A stretch of 64,000 bases of DNA from Virgisporangium aliadipatigenens. Lineage in GTDB: Bacteria; Actinomycetota; Actinomycetes; Mycobacteriales; Micromonosporaceae. Below, in pieces: positions 1-8,251 of this stretch. The stretch's first letter is position 1. Every line of letters begins with the position of its first letter. The stretch covers positions 186,001-250,000 of the forward strand of contig NZ_BOPF01000015.1 of NCBI RefSeq assembly GCF_016863615.1, given 5' to 3'. The notes beneath the pieces are model-generated. The model saw only the letters and a list, made by a program, of their open reading frames with translations. It was not told where the DNA came from and ran no database searches. The translations under genes were made by a program, and so were the position numbers.

Positions 1-1152
1 GCGGGCGCGCACGATGCCTATGGCCCGGCCAGTTCACGCGAGGCGTACGGCCCGGCTGCCGGCGGCTCTTCCGATGCGCACCGTGCCTACGGCCCTGGGG
101 GAGGCGGCCCCGCTACCGCACCCGATGCCTACGGCCCGGCGGTCGCCGGCGGCTCGCGCGACGCCTACGGCGATGGTCCTGCCGGTGCGCACGGCGCTTT
201 CGACCCGGCCGGCACCCGGGAAGCCTTCGGCCCCGCCGCCGCAGGCGGCGCTTCCCGCACGACCGGCGCTCCCCGCCTGCCGGTCCAGCGCGGCTTCCCG
301 TCGCGGCCCGGCTACGCCGACCCACCTTCCCACGCCGACCGCCCCGGCTACGCCGATCCGCCTTCGCGCACCGACCGCCCCGGCTACGCCAGCCCCTCCG
401 GCTACGCCGACCCGCCCGCTTACGCCGAGCCGCCGGTGTCCGCCGACCCGCCCGGCTACCCGCAGCGGCCTGGTTCATCAGACCCGGCCGGCCGTTTCGG
501 GCGACCGGCCCTCCTCGATCGCAGCGCCGTCGACACTGCTGACCTCACCGGCTGGCCGGCCGCCGCACCGTCCACTATGGACAGTGATGCGACCGGCAAG
601 GAGCTGGAGCCCCGCCCCCGGGCGCCGCTGCCGGTCGTGACGCCGTCCCGCACCCGCCCGTCGGCGACTCCGCCCGGCCGCCGCCTCGCCGGCATGCGCA
701 CCATCGCCGCCACGGCGCTGGTGATCGGTGCGGCGATGGCCGTAGCGGGTTCGCTCGCACTGGCGGGCGTCTCCCTCTCCCTGCCCGAACGCCCACCGGA
801 CACCGCGGCCCCCGCCCCGTCGGCGACACCACCCGCTCCGTCGCCTTCCCCGTCCCTGTCCCCGTCGCCGTCGCGCCCACCGCCACCGCCGGCCGAGCGC
901 GCCACGGTGAACGTGCGCGACGAGGGCGCCACGTTGATCGTCTCCTGGAAACTGGCGACCCCGGCAGCGGTCAAGGTCGGCCTCATCGAACCGCCGGGCG
1001 AGGAGGTGCGCACGGTCGCCAACCTGCCGGCCGGTACCACCACGCACAACCTGCGCGGCCTGAACCCCCGCAAGAACTACTGCGTCCTGGTGCGACTCGC
1101 CACGGATCCCGGCCCACCCGACTCCGGCGGCATAGCCTGCACCCGCCGCTGA
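1..1152 (+). CDS. Membrane-anchored fibronectin type III protein, 5' truncated by window edge
   Basis: The frame is open from the first base, so the N-terminus lies outside the window. Visible residues 1-80 are a degenerate repeat around DAYGPA, followed by PGYADPP repeats to about residue 160. A single hydrophobic segment (ATALVIGAAMAVAGSLALAG) lies near residue 240. A Pro/Ser-rich stalk of about 40 residues follows, then an 85-residue C-terminal domain with the look of a fibronectin type III fold (TLIVSWKLATPAAVKVG, ending NLRGLNPRKNYCVLVRL). The likely topology is a long disordered cytoplasmic region, one membrane span and an outside FN3 domain. Its function is unknown. Confidence 0.75.
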   Translation, partial: AGAHDAYGPASSREAYGPAAGGSSDAHRAYGPGGGGPATAPDAYGPAVAGGSRDAYGDGPAGAHGAFDPAGTREAFGPAAAGGASRTTGAPRLPVQRGFPSRPGYADPPSHADRPGYADPPSRTDRPGYASPSGYADPPAYAEPPVSADPPGYPQRPGSSDPAGRFGRPALLDRSAVDTADLTGWPAAAPSTMDSDATGKELEPRPRAPLPVVTPSRTRPSATPPGRRLAGMRTIAATALVIGAAMAVAGSLALAGVSLSLPERPPDTAAPAPSATPPAPSPSPSLSPSPSRPPPPPAERATVNVRDEGATLIVSWKLATPAAVKVGLIEPPGEEVRTVANLPAGTTTHNLRGLNPRKNYCVLVRLATDPGPPDSGGIACTRR

Positions 1153-1177
1153 ACGACACCCGCAGCCCTCGACGGCC

Positions 1178-2020
1178 CTACGGCTCGATCTCGTCCAGGA
1201 TCCGCCGGAGCAACCCGGCTGCCGCATCGCCCATGAGGGCGGCGTCCATCAGGTTGGAAAACGCCCTGCGATAGAAGTCCACCTGCTCCGGCCGGCGAAT
1301 GTTGACCGGCCGCGTCAGGAGTTCGACGTGCACGAGGGGCTCGTCGTCGGCGACTTCATCGAAGAGGACGAACCCGCCGGTGCGCCAGACGAGGGGCGGC
1401 ACCATCGGCAGAATCCGGAGGTCGACGTTGGGCCGGTCCATGACCTCACCCAGCCGGCCGAGCTGCTCGCGGTGTTCATCGACCGGACCGACCGGCCAGC
1501 GCAGCACCGGTTCCGGCACCACGAACCTCAGTCGCTTCGTGGTGTCGTAGAGGATGCGCTGCCGCTCCAGCCGTCCCATGACCCGTTCGGCCACATCCGG
1601 CAGCACGCCGTCCGGACCGGCGGAGAACACGCGCCGGGCGTAGGACGCCGTTTGAAGCAGCCCGGGGAGGATCGCCGGCTGATAGACGCTGATGAGCGCA
1701 GCCGTCGCCTCGAACTCCGCCGTCGACCGCTGGAGGTCGTTGTCCTCGGTCTCGGACCACGACGTCGGCCCGAGCAGTGCCGCCTCGGCCAACGTCAGCA
1801 GTTCCTGCCGGCGCTGGTCGGATGCCCGCGTGGCGCGACACCAGGCGTCGACCTCGGCCAGGGTGACCGGTGCCGCGCCGGACTCGATGCGGGAGACCTT
1901 CGGCTGTGACAGCTTGAGCGCGGCCGAGAGCTGAGGCTGGGATAGCCCGGCCGTCTTACGGAGGCGACTCAGCGCCTGCCCGAGGCGCCGGCGCTGAGTC
2001 GTTTCCCCGAATGCGGACAT
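1178..2020 (-). CDS. XRE-family helix-turn-helix regulator with DUF5753 domain
   Basis: 280 residues. The N-terminal 65 residues form a Cro/C1-type HTH (LSQPQLSAALKLSQPKVSRIE). The rest matches the DUF5753 effector domain common in actinobacterial regulators (ISVYQPAILPGLLQTASYARRV). It starts 13 bases after the stop of the DUF6879 gene on the same strand and is probably in one transcript with it, the small gene before it and the GntR gene. In Streptomyces, relatives of this class (WhiJ-like) work with small partner proteins in developmental control. The specific target is not predictable from the sequence. Confidence 0.9.
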   Translation of the reverse strand: MSAFGETTQRRRLGQALSRLRKTAGLSQPQLSAALKLSQPKVSRIESGAAPVTLAEVDAWCRATRASDQRRQELLTLAEAALLGPTSWSETEDNDLQRSTAEFEATAALISVYQPAILPGLLQTASYARRVFSAGPDGVLPDVAERVMGRLERQRILYDTTKRLRFVVPEPVLRWPVGPVDEHREQLGRLGEVMDRPNVDLRILPMVPPLVWRTGGFVLFDEVADDEPLVHVELLTRPVNIRRPEQVDFYRRAFSNLMDAALMGDAAAGLLRRILDEIEP

Positions 2021-2033
2021 GGCGGCGTTCCTG

Positions 2034-2558
2034 TCAGGTGCTGGTCGTGAAGTCCGCGAGCGGAACCGCGTGCCGCCGTGCGAGTTCGAGTGCGGCCGAG
2101 GCGACCGCGATGTCCTCCGGACTGCCCTTCCGGTAACCGATGAGCAGGCCCTCGGGGGTGTAGTCGTACCAGACGACGAGGGCGTGATCGGTGTACCCGT
2201 CGAAGAGAACGAAGTCGTGCGTCAGTGAGGCGAGAGCGGGATCGGCGGCGCGATCCGTGATCAGCACCGACTCGCCGGCCCGGATGTTCTCGTCGTAGGC
2301 CGCGAATTCGTAGCGCACATAGTCGGACAGCGGTCGATCGACGACATGGATGCGGCCGATGCGCTTTCCCGTGGCGACGGCACCGGCGATCAGCTCGAGC
2401 GAGGCGGCCTTGCCGGGACGGAACGATAGTGGCCGGCCCTGCCGAAACGCCTCCTGCCGCTCCTCGTCTCCCGGGACGACGTACGTCTGAAGCGTCTCCA
2501 GGCGTGCGGCTTCAGTGGTGAAGTCCCGGTACCGCGCCATGAGCTCGTCGGTGTTCAT
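2034..2558 (-). CDS. DUF6879 family protein
   Basis: 174 residues, soluble, with no signal peptide or membrane segment. The sequence YVRYEFAAYDENIRAGESVLI and the C-terminal half (DFVLFDGYTDHALVVWYDY) fit the DUF6879 family. That family recurs beside XRE-DUF5753 genes in actinobacteria. The ATG overlaps the stop of the preceding 74-residue gene as ATGA, so the two are translationally coupled. A biochemical function is not known; a partner or effector role for the adjacent XRE protein is inferred from context. Confidence 0.8.
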   Translation of the reverse strand: MNTDELMARYRDFTTEAARLETLQTYVVPGDEERQEAFRQGRPLSFRPGKAASLELIAGAVATGKRIGRIHVVDRPLSDYVRYEFAAYDENIRAGESVLITDRAADPALASLTHDFVLFDGYTDHALVVWYDYTPEGLLIGYRKGSPEDIAVASAALELARRHAVPLADFTTST

Positions 2559-2779
2559 GGACCCTCGATGAGGCGACGGGCGGCGTCGAGGACGAGCTGC
2601 CCGGGCAGTCGAACCGCCGACTCTCCGTCGGGTAGGTAGAGCTGGCCCTCGGTTGCGCTGTCGAGGTCGTAGCCCTGGACCACGACGTCGCTCCCGTCCT
2701 CGAAGATCTTCGGGCAGGTCTTGACGTCATCGCAGAGCCCTGCGATCTGTCGTAGCGCCATCTCAGAATGTGTGGCCAA
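2555..2779 (-). CDS. Small protein coupled to the DUF6879 gene
   Basis: 74 residues with a TTG start at 2779; an in-frame ATG 18 bases downstream is an alternative. The protein carries two Cys (LCDDVKTCPKIF) and a DUF397-like rhythm (DGSDVVVQGYDL). It could be a divergent member of the small partner proteins found with XRE regulators. It shares an ATGA overlap with the DUF6879 gene. I do not recognise a named family. Confidence 0.65.
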   Translation of the reverse strand: MATHSEMALRQIAGLCDDVKTCPKIFEDGSDVVVQGYDLDSATEGQLYLPDGESAVRLPGQLVLDAARRLIEGP

Positions 2780-2839
2780 AGGGGGGCCTACTCGAGAGAA
2801 AATCTCACTGAATGCCCGGCGGAAAGTGAAACGGAGTCG

Positions 2840-3073
2840 CTATTCCGGTTGCCGGTTGGCGACATAGACGCCACGCCCGGGCTGCCCGTATACGAGCCGG
2901 AGCGTCTTAAGCTCCACCATGGCGAATCTGATCACGGTCTCGCTGACCTTGTAGTGCAGCCGCAGTTCACGGGTGCTCGGGAGCTTGTCGCCCGGCTTCA
3001 GGACGCCGCTCTCGATCTGTGCCCTGATCTGTTCCGTGATCTGGCTGTACAACGGCTTTCCCGGCTCGAACAC
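2840..3073 (-). CDS. Short GntR-family transcriptional regulator (winged HTH only)
   Basis: 77 residues, essentially the GntR DNA-binding domain alone (PLYSQITEQIRAQIESGVL, then LPSTRELRLHYKVSETVIR). The usual ligand-binding domain is absent; YtrA-like GntR members have short tails, and this one is shorter still. The GTG start at 3073 has a strong GGGAGGG ribosome site seven bases upstream. It is the first gene of the set that continues with the small protein, DUF6879 and XRE genes. A palindrome 63-83 bases upstream of the start is a plausible operator. Confidence 0.85.
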   Translation of the reverse strand: MFEPGKPLYSQITEQIRAQIESGVLKPGDKLPSTRELRLHYKVSETVIRFAMVELKTLRLVYGQPGRGVYVANRQPE

Positions 3074-3117
3074 AATCGATCCCTCCCGTGGCTACAGCAC
3101 CACGCGGAGGGGCGAAC

Positions 3118-3156
3118 CTACGTTCTGGGGTATCGCTACGTTACCTAGTGACGTAG
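3118..3156. promoter_or_regulatory. Candidate GntR operator with CTACGT half-sites
   Basis: A 21-base imperfect palindrome at 3136-3156 has CTACGT at one end and ACGTAG at the other around a CTAG centre. A third CTACGT half-site lies at 3118-3123. The array sits directly upstream of the short GntR gene. GntR proteins typically bind such dyads and autoregulate, so the assignment is inferred from position and symmetry. Confidence 0.5.
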
Positions 3157-3275
3157 GTTGCAAGGACCGAAATTGCTGGTCGGCGTGATTCGTCGGCGGG
3201 TGGTCGCTGCCCACCTGCGCGCTGAAGACGAGGAACAGCCTCCGACCGTCTTCCCCATCCGACGGGAGGTTCCCG

Positions 3276-4379
3276 GTGTTGACGGGCGACGAGTTGTTCC
3301 ACGTCGCGCACGATGACCGCTCCGGGCGGGCGCGGTTGCACCCACGGGTGGCCGGCCTGGGGCTGGCGGCCGCGCTCCTCGGCGAACTGGTCCTCGACGG
3401 CCGTGTCGAGGTCCACGGCGACGGGCTCGAGATCGTGCGGCGCGACCCGCCGGTCGATCCGCTCGCGCACGCCACCCTGGCGCAGTTGCTCGCCCAGCCG
3501 CATCACCACGACGTGCGCGTGTGGCTTGCATTTCTCGGGGCGACGGCGATCGAGTCGGTGGCGCAGCGGCTCGTGGTCGCCGGGCAGCTGCGCCGCGTCG
3601 TGCACGGGCGGTGGCGTCGGCGCGTGTACTACCTGCCGGAGAACGCCGAACGCGCGGCCGGGGTGGAGGTACGCCTCGCCCGTCTCCTCACGGCACCGCC
3701 GCCGCGTCCGCATCCGGGGCGCCTCGCGCTGACCACTCCCGGTGCCGCGTCGGATGTCGACGGCCTCCCGCCAGCGCCCGGCGCCGGGTCCCGCTCGCCA
3801 GGGCTCGGCGCCACTGCTCGGCCGGCGTCGCCGGACGCCGCACAGCGTCCCGGAGATGCACCGACGCCACGACCGGGACGCCGCATCGCGTCCGCCGATG
3901 ACCGGCCCGGCGCGGGAATCGGCCAGGACGTCCGGCCGCAGCCCCGGCGTTCACCGCCCGACGAGGACCCGGCGGGCACGCGGCTTGTCCAGGCGGCAGC
4001 GCGATCCGACGGCGGCCGACCCGGCTCCCGGATCACGACGCGCGTCATGCCTCCCGAGGACGGGCCGTCCCGCACCTGGCTCGCGCCGCACGCCGCGCAA
4101 GCGCCGGTGCACGGTCAGGGCCCGCCGGCCCCGAGGCCCGTGCGGCACAGCGACGGCCCGTACGCCGCCGAACCGCCGCCGCTGGCCGAGGCGGACGCGT
4201 TCCTCGCCGGACTGGTCGCGGTGACCGGCCTGGCGCGGCACGTGCTCTGGCAGCCCGACACCCACGACCTGGGCATGGCCCGCATCGCCGCGTCCGTGGC
4301 GGCGCTGCGCCCGTCCCTGTTCCACCTGCTCGCGTTCACCGAGGCGGCGGTCGGCGATGCCGTTCTGGCTCCGCGCTGA
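3276..4379 (+). CDS. GPP34 (GOLPH3-like) family protein with internal disordered insertion
   Basis: 367 residues with a GTG start preceded by GGGAGG. Residues 1-140 match the first part of the GPP34 domain (MLTGDELFHVAHDD, GLAAALLGELVLDGRV, YYLPENAERAAGVEVRLARLL). About 150 residues of Pro/Arg-rich low complexity follow. The last 60 residues (EADAFLAGLVAVTGLARHVL, then LLAFTEAAVGDAVL) resemble the final helices of GPP34 proteins. Eukaryotic GOLPH3 binds phosphatidylinositol-4-phosphate; the role of the actinobacterial family is not established. Here the domain seems to be split by an insertion. Confidence 0.8.
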   Translation: MLTGDELFHVAHDDRSGRARLHPRVAGLGLAAALLGELVLDGRVEVHGDGLEIVRRDPPVDPLAHATLAQLLAQPHHHDVRVWLAFLGATAIESVAQRLVVAGQLRRVVHGRWRRRVYYLPENAERAAGVEVRLARLLTAPPPRPHPGRLALTTPGAASDVDGLPPAPGAGSRSPGLGATARPASPDAAQRPGDAPTPRPGRRIASADDRPGAGIGQDVRPQPRRSPPDEDPAGTRLVQAAARSDGGRPGSRITTRVMPPEDGPSRTWLAPHAAQAPVHGQGPPAPRPVRHSDGPYAAEPPPLAEADAFLAGLVAVTGLARHVLWQPDTHDLGMARIAASVAALRPSLFHLLAFTEAAVGDAVLAPR

Positions 4380-4410
4380 CAACCGGTACCGGGACACGCA
4401 GCACAGACAC

Positions 4411-4425
4411 CCGGGCCAGGCCCGG
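4411..4425 (+). terminator. Short GC hairpin after the GPP34 gene
   Basis: CCGGGCC and GGCCCGG flank a single A (or a CCAGG loop with five-base arms), 31 bases past the GPP34 stop, and are followed by TTCGTTC. It is a possible factor-assisted terminator with no real U-tract. Confidence 0.35.
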
Positions 4426-4468
4426 TTCGTTCAGTCCATGGCACCTGAGGAAACCTGGAGAGTCACCC

Positions 4469-6010
4469 ATGCCCCGTTCGTCCACCGTGCCGCGAACCGA
4501 TCATGTCTCGCGCACTCTCGCCCGCGACCGGCTGGGGGTGCCGGCCGTGGTGTTCTTCGTGATGTCGGCGGCCGCCCCGCTGACCGTCGTCGCCGGCGTC
4601 GTCCCGACCGGGTTCGCGGTCACCGGGATCACCGGCATACCGCTGGCGTTCCTGGTCGTGGGCGCCGTGCTGGTGCTGTTCTCGGTCGGGTACGTCACCA
4701 TGGCGCGGCACGTCGCGCACGCGGGGGCGTTCTCGGCGTACGTCGCCCGGGGGCTCGGCCGGCCGCTGGGCGTGGGCGCCGCGTGGATGGCCCTGCTCGC
4801 CTACAACTGCCTGCAGACCGGCCTCTACGGCGCGATCGGCGCGGCGGCCGGACCGCTGCTCGGCGAGTGGTTCGGGGTCAGGTTGCCCTGGTGGCTCGTG
4901 GCGTTCGTGGCGTGGGCGCTGGTGGCGGCGCTGGGCGTGCTGCGCGTCGACGTCAACGGCACCGTGCTCGCCGTCCTGATGGTGGCCGAGGTCGCCGTCA
5001 TCCTGGTCTTCGACGCGGCCGACCTGCTGCGGCCGGCGCACGGGGTGATCCGGTTCGACACGTTGAGCGTCGACAACCTGCTCGCGCCGGGCCTCGGGGC
5101 GGTGCTCGCCCTGGCGGTGCTCGGCTTCGTCGGGTTCGAGTCGGCGGCGGTCTTCTCCGAGGAGTCGCGCGACCCGCGCCGCACCGTGCCGATCGCCACC
5201 TACACGAGCGTTCTGCTGATCGCGGGGCTCTATGCCGTCTCCGCGTGGGCGATGACCGTCGCCGCCGGCCCCGACGAGGTCGTCGATCTTTCGCGGGAAC
5301 GGGGACCGGAGATCGTTTTCAGCCTCGCATCGGCACAACTGGGCGGCGCCGCGGCGGATGTGGGGCACGCGTTGTTCCTCACCTCGGTGCTGGCCGCGAT
5401 GATCTCGTTCCACAACACGACGGCGCGGTACGCGTTCGCGCTCGGGCGGGAAGGGGTGCTGCCGCGCCGGCTCGGCGAGACGTGGCGGCGCACCGGTGCG
5501 CCGGCGGTGGGTTCGCTGCTGCAGAGCGGGTTCGGGATCGTGGTGATCGCGGTGTACGCGTACGCCGGCTGGGACCCGCTGGTGCAGCTGTTCTTCTGGG
5601 CCGGCACCGGTGGCGGCTACGGCGTTCTGCTGCTGGTGACGCTGACCTCGGTCGCGGTGATCATCTTCTTCCGGCGCGAACCGCGCGGGGAGAGCTGCTG
5701 GCGCCGCGCCGGTGCGCCGGTTCTCGCCTCCGCCGCCCTGCTCGTGATCACGTATCTCGCCACGGCACACATCGACGTGCTGCTCGGGGTGCCGCCGGGC
5801 CACTGGCTGCGCTACGCCGTTCCCGGGGCGTACGCGGCCGTCGCGCTCGCCGGTGTGGTGTGGGGGCTCGTGCTGCGCTTCGCCCGGCCGCAGATCTACG
5901 TGCGCATCGGGCTCGGCGCCAAGGCGGCCACGTCCACCCTCGGGCTGAACATCCCGCAGCCGCGCCGTTCCGCCGAACACTCGCGGGGAACGGGACGGGT
6001 GGTGCGCTGA
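4469..6010 (+). CDS. APC-superfamily amino acid permease
   Basis: 513 residues with about 12 hydrophobic segments. The first is FFVMSAAAPLTVVAGVVPTG, with the APC-type MSAAAPLT stretch in helix 1. GFVGFESAAVFSEESRDPRRTVP is the conserved loop after helix 6. It probably imports an amino acid or polyamine by proton coupling; substrate specificity cannot be read. The ATG of the following GNAT gene overlaps this stop codon by one base, so the acetyltransferase is translationally coupled and may modify the imported compound. Confidence 0.9.
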   Translation: MPRSSTVPRTDHVSRTLARDRLGVPAVVFFVMSAAAPLTVVAGVVPTGFAVTGITGIPLAFLVVGAVLVLFSVGYVTMARHVAHAGAFSAYVARGLGRPLGVGAAWMALLAYNCLQTGLYGAIGAAAGPLLGEWFGVRLPWWLVAFVAWALVAALGVLRVDVNGTVLAVLMVAEVAVILVFDAADLLRPAHGVIRFDTLSVDNLLAPGLGAVLALAVLGFVGFESAAVFSEESRDPRRTVPIATYTSVLLIAGLYAVSAWAMTVAAGPDEVVDLSRERGPEIVFSLASAQLGGAAADVGHALFLTSVLAAMISFHNTTARYAFALGREGVLPRRLGETWRRTGAPAVGSLLQSGFGIVVIAVYAYAGWDPLVQLFFWAGTGGGYGVLLLVTLTSVAVIIFFRREPRGESCWRRAGAPVLASAALLVITYLATAHIDVLLGVPPGHWLRYAVPGAYAAVALAGVVWGLVLRFARPQIYVRIGLGAKAATSTLGLNIPQPRRSAEHSRGTGRVVR

Positions 6011-6630
6011 TGACGTTCCACCCGATGCTCCTGGCCCATACGGCCGACGCGCACGTGATCGCGGCGACCGTCGCGGTGGCCTTCAAGGACCTCGACGTCG
6101 CGCGGTGGCTCGTCCCCGACGACGACGAACGCCAAGCCGTCCTCTACCGCAACTTCCGGATCCACGTCGAGCACGCCCTGGAGTACGGCCAGGTCTGGAC
6201 GGTGCCCGACCACCGGGGCGCGGCGGTGTGGTTCGCGCGGAACGGCGACCTGCCCGCGATCGACGACTACGAAAACCGGATGACCCGCGCCTGCGGCCCG
6301 TACGCCGCCAACTTCCGCGCGCTCGACGCGGCCTTCGACGCGGCGCATCCGGCCCGGCCCCACCACCATCTCGCGTTCCTGGCCGTTGACCCCTACATGC
6401 AGGGGCGCGGCCTGGGCAGCGCCCTGCTCGAACAGCACCTCATCCACCTCGACCTGACCCCCCGACCGGTCGGGTCCTACCTGGAGGCGTCCAGTACCCG
6501 GGCCCGGGAGCTGTACCTGCGGTACGGCTACGTCGACCACGGTCCACCGATCCGCCCCGCCGACGGGGTGGAACTGTGGCCCATGTGGCGCGACCCGCAT
6601 CCGGACCGACGCTTCCCTCCGGCGGTGTGA
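6010..6630 (+). CDS. GNAT-family N-acetyltransferase
   Basis: 206 residues. The acetyl-CoA binding motif A is visible as HLAFLAVDPYMQGRGLGSAL (the Q/RxxGxG/A type), followed by motif B (YLEASSTRARELYLRYGY). The ATG at 6010 sits in the TGATG junction with the permease stop. The substrate is unknown. A small 86-residue gene begins one base after its stop. Confidence 0.9.
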   Translation: MTFHPMLLAHTADAHVIAATVAVAFKDLDVARWLVPDDDERQAVLYRNFRIHVEHALEYGQVWTVPDHRGAAVWFARNGDLPAIDDYENRMTRACGPYAANFRALDAAFDAAHPARPHHHLAFLAVDPYMQGRGLGSALLEQHLIHLDLTPRPVGSYLEASSTRARELYLRYGYVDHGPPIRPADGVELWPMWRDPHPDRRFPPAV

Positions 6631-6631
6631 C

Positions 6632-6892
6632 ATGACGACGATCGGGCGGACGAACGTCCCCTTCAACCCCGAACACACGCCGCGCCGGCCGGACTGGACG
6701 TGCCGGGTCTGCGCCCAGCCATGGCCCTGCCCCACCCGCAAGAACAGGCTGCGCGCCGAGCACGCCGAACATCCCGTGCGCACCGGCCTCTTCCTCGCCG
6801 CGTGCGCCCGGCAGGCGGCCGAGGACCTGCACGCGCCGCCGGAGGCGATGGACGACCGGATGCTGCACTGGCTGCGCGGGGGCCGGCGATGA
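6632..6892 (+). CDS. Small Cys-containing hypothetical protein
   Basis: 86 residues with WTCRVCAQPWPC near residues 22-33, three Cys in a CxxC-x5-C arrangement, which could bind a metal. It is followed by a basic helix-prone region. Short proteins with this WxCxxCxxPWPC pattern are frequent in Micromonosporaceae and Streptomyces, but I know of no assigned function. It overlaps the methyltransferase start as ATGA, so co-translation with that gene is likely. Confidence 0.7.
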   Translation: MTTIGRTNVPFNPEHTPRRPDWTCRVCAQPWPCPTRKNRLRAEHAEHPVRTGLFLAACARQAAEDLHAPPEAMDDRMLHWLRGGRR

Positions 6893-7698
6893 CGACCTCG
6901 GACGGCTCGCGCTACTCGGAGATCGACATCACGGTGCCGCACCCCGCACGGCGCTACAACTACTGGCTCGGCGGCAAGGACAACTTCAAGGCCGACCGGG
7001 ACTCCGGGGACGCGATCGCCGCCGTGTTCCCGGGTATCCGGACCGCCGCGATGGAGAACCGGCGCTATCTGCGGCGCGTCGTCGACCATCTGGCGCGGGC
7101 CGGGATCCGGCAGTTCCTGGACATCGGGACGGGGATCCCGGGGCCGTACAACACGCATGAGGTGGCGCAGGCGGTCGACCCGGCGGCGCGGGTGGTGTAC
7201 GTCGACAACGACCCGTTGGTGGTGGTGCACGCGCGGGCGTTGCTGACCGGCACCAAGGAGGGCGCGACCGGCTATCTGGAGGCGGATCTCCGGGACCCGC
7301 GATCGATCCTGAACGCGCCCGAACTGACCTCGGTGCTCGACCTCGACCAGCCGGTGGCACTGCTGCTCATCGCGGTGCTGCACTTCGTCGGCGACGGCGA
7401 CGACCCGTACGGCGTGGTCGAGACGCTGCGCGACCGGCTGGCCCCCGGTTCCTACCTGGCGCTGAGCCACTCGACCTGGGACGTCATGCCACCCGAGGCG
7501 GTGGAGCGGCTGCGCCCGTTGGCGGCGGCCGGCCCGGTCCCGTTCGTGCCGCGCACGCGGGCCGAGGTGGCGCGCTTCGTGGACGGGATGACGCTGGTCG
7601 AGCCGGGCATCACGCTCGTGCACCACTGGCACGCCGACGAGGAGGGCCCACCGGAGGCGGAGGTGGCGACGTACGGCGTGGTGGCGGGCCCGACGTAG
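6889..7698 (+). CDS. SAM-dependent methyltransferase of the DUF574 / Methyltransf_19 family
   Basis: 269 residues. The family signature PHPARRYNYWLGGKDNF is near the N-terminus. The SAM-binding motif I is IRQFLDIGTGIPGPYNTHEV, and VYVDNDPLVVVHARALL gives the acidic ribose-binding position. The start was placed at 6889 because this ATG overlaps the preceding stop as ATGA and directly precedes the conserved sequence. The family is very abundant in actinobacteria, and its methyl acceptor is unknown. Confidence 0.9.
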   Translation: MTTSDGSRYSEIDITVPHPARRYNYWLGGKDNFKADRDSGDAIAAVFPGIRTAAMENRRYLRRVVDHLARAGIRQFLDIGTGIPGPYNTHEVAQAVDPAARVVYVDNDPLVVVHARALLTGTKEGATGYLEADLRDPRSILNAPELTSVLDLDQPVALLLIAVLHFVGDGDDPYGVVETLRDRLAPGSYLALSHSTWDVMPPEAVERLRPLAAAGPVPFVPRTRAEVARFVDGMTLVEPGITLVHHWHADEEGPPEAEVATYGVVAGPT

Positions 7699-7736
7699 CC
7701 TGGCCGGTGTCCCGAGGCGTGGGAACTGCCGCCGAA

Positions 7737-7792
7737 CGTGTGTGAGCTCACGGAGGTCAACTAGCCAGTTGATATCCGTGAGCTCACACACG
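7737..7792. repeat. Perfect 18-base inverted repeat with nested stem (likely bidirectional terminator)
   Basis: CGTGTGTGAGCTCACGGA (7737-7754) and its exact complement (7775-7792) enclose a 20-base centre. That centre itself contains TCAACT and AGTTGA (7757-7762, 7767-7772). The element lies between the convergent methyltransferase and STAS genes, which suits a bidirectional terminator. It has no U-tract. Each arm also contains the palindrome GTGAGCTCAC, so protein binding is possible. Confidence 0.75.
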
Positions 7793-7839
7793 TCCGCACT
7801 GAACTCACACCCGTGTGAGCGGAACAGCCGCAGTCGTGA

Positions 7840-8178
7840 TCAGGCCGTCGTGTGGGGGGCGCCGAGCAGGTCGGCCACGCCGGCGATGTCCAGCTGGCGG
7901 CTGACGAACGGGCTGGTGCTGGCCACCACCAGCTGTGCCCCCTCCGCCGCGGCCATCCGGTGCGACGCGACCAGGGCGCCCACCGCTCCGGAGTCCAGGA
8001 ACGTCACCAGCCCCAGGTCCAGCCGCACCGTGTGCGGGCGACGCGACGCCAGCACGGACTGGATCGCGGACCGCAGCTCGTCGGCGTTGCCGTGGTCGAT
8101 CTCGCCCCGCACCGACAACACGGCGCCGCCGTCCGGGCTGACGGTGGTGGTGACGGAGAGACCCACGTGAAGCTCCAC
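7840..8178 (-). CDS. STAS-domain anti-sigma factor antagonist
   Basis: 112 residues spanning one STAS domain. LSVRGEIDHGNADELRSAI is the usual N-terminal motif. VTFLDSGAVGALV contains the Ser that RsbW-type kinases phosphorylate in RsbV/SpoIIAA homologues. A role in a partner-switching cascade is expected from the family. The sigma factor, phosphatase and kinase near 24-28 kb are candidate partners, but nothing in the sequence proves that pairing. Confidence 0.9.
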   Translation of the reverse strand: MELHVGLSVTTTVSPDGGAVLSVRGEIDHGNADELRSAIQSVLASRRPHTVRLDLGLVTFLDSGAVGALVASHRMAAAEGAQLVVASTSPFVSRQLDIAGVADLLGAPHTTA

Positions 8179-8251
8179 GAAATCGGTGTCCGGTGCGTCG
8201 GGTTTTTACCATCCTAGAGAGCCCGGCCGAGCCCCCGCACATCGACCCGCC

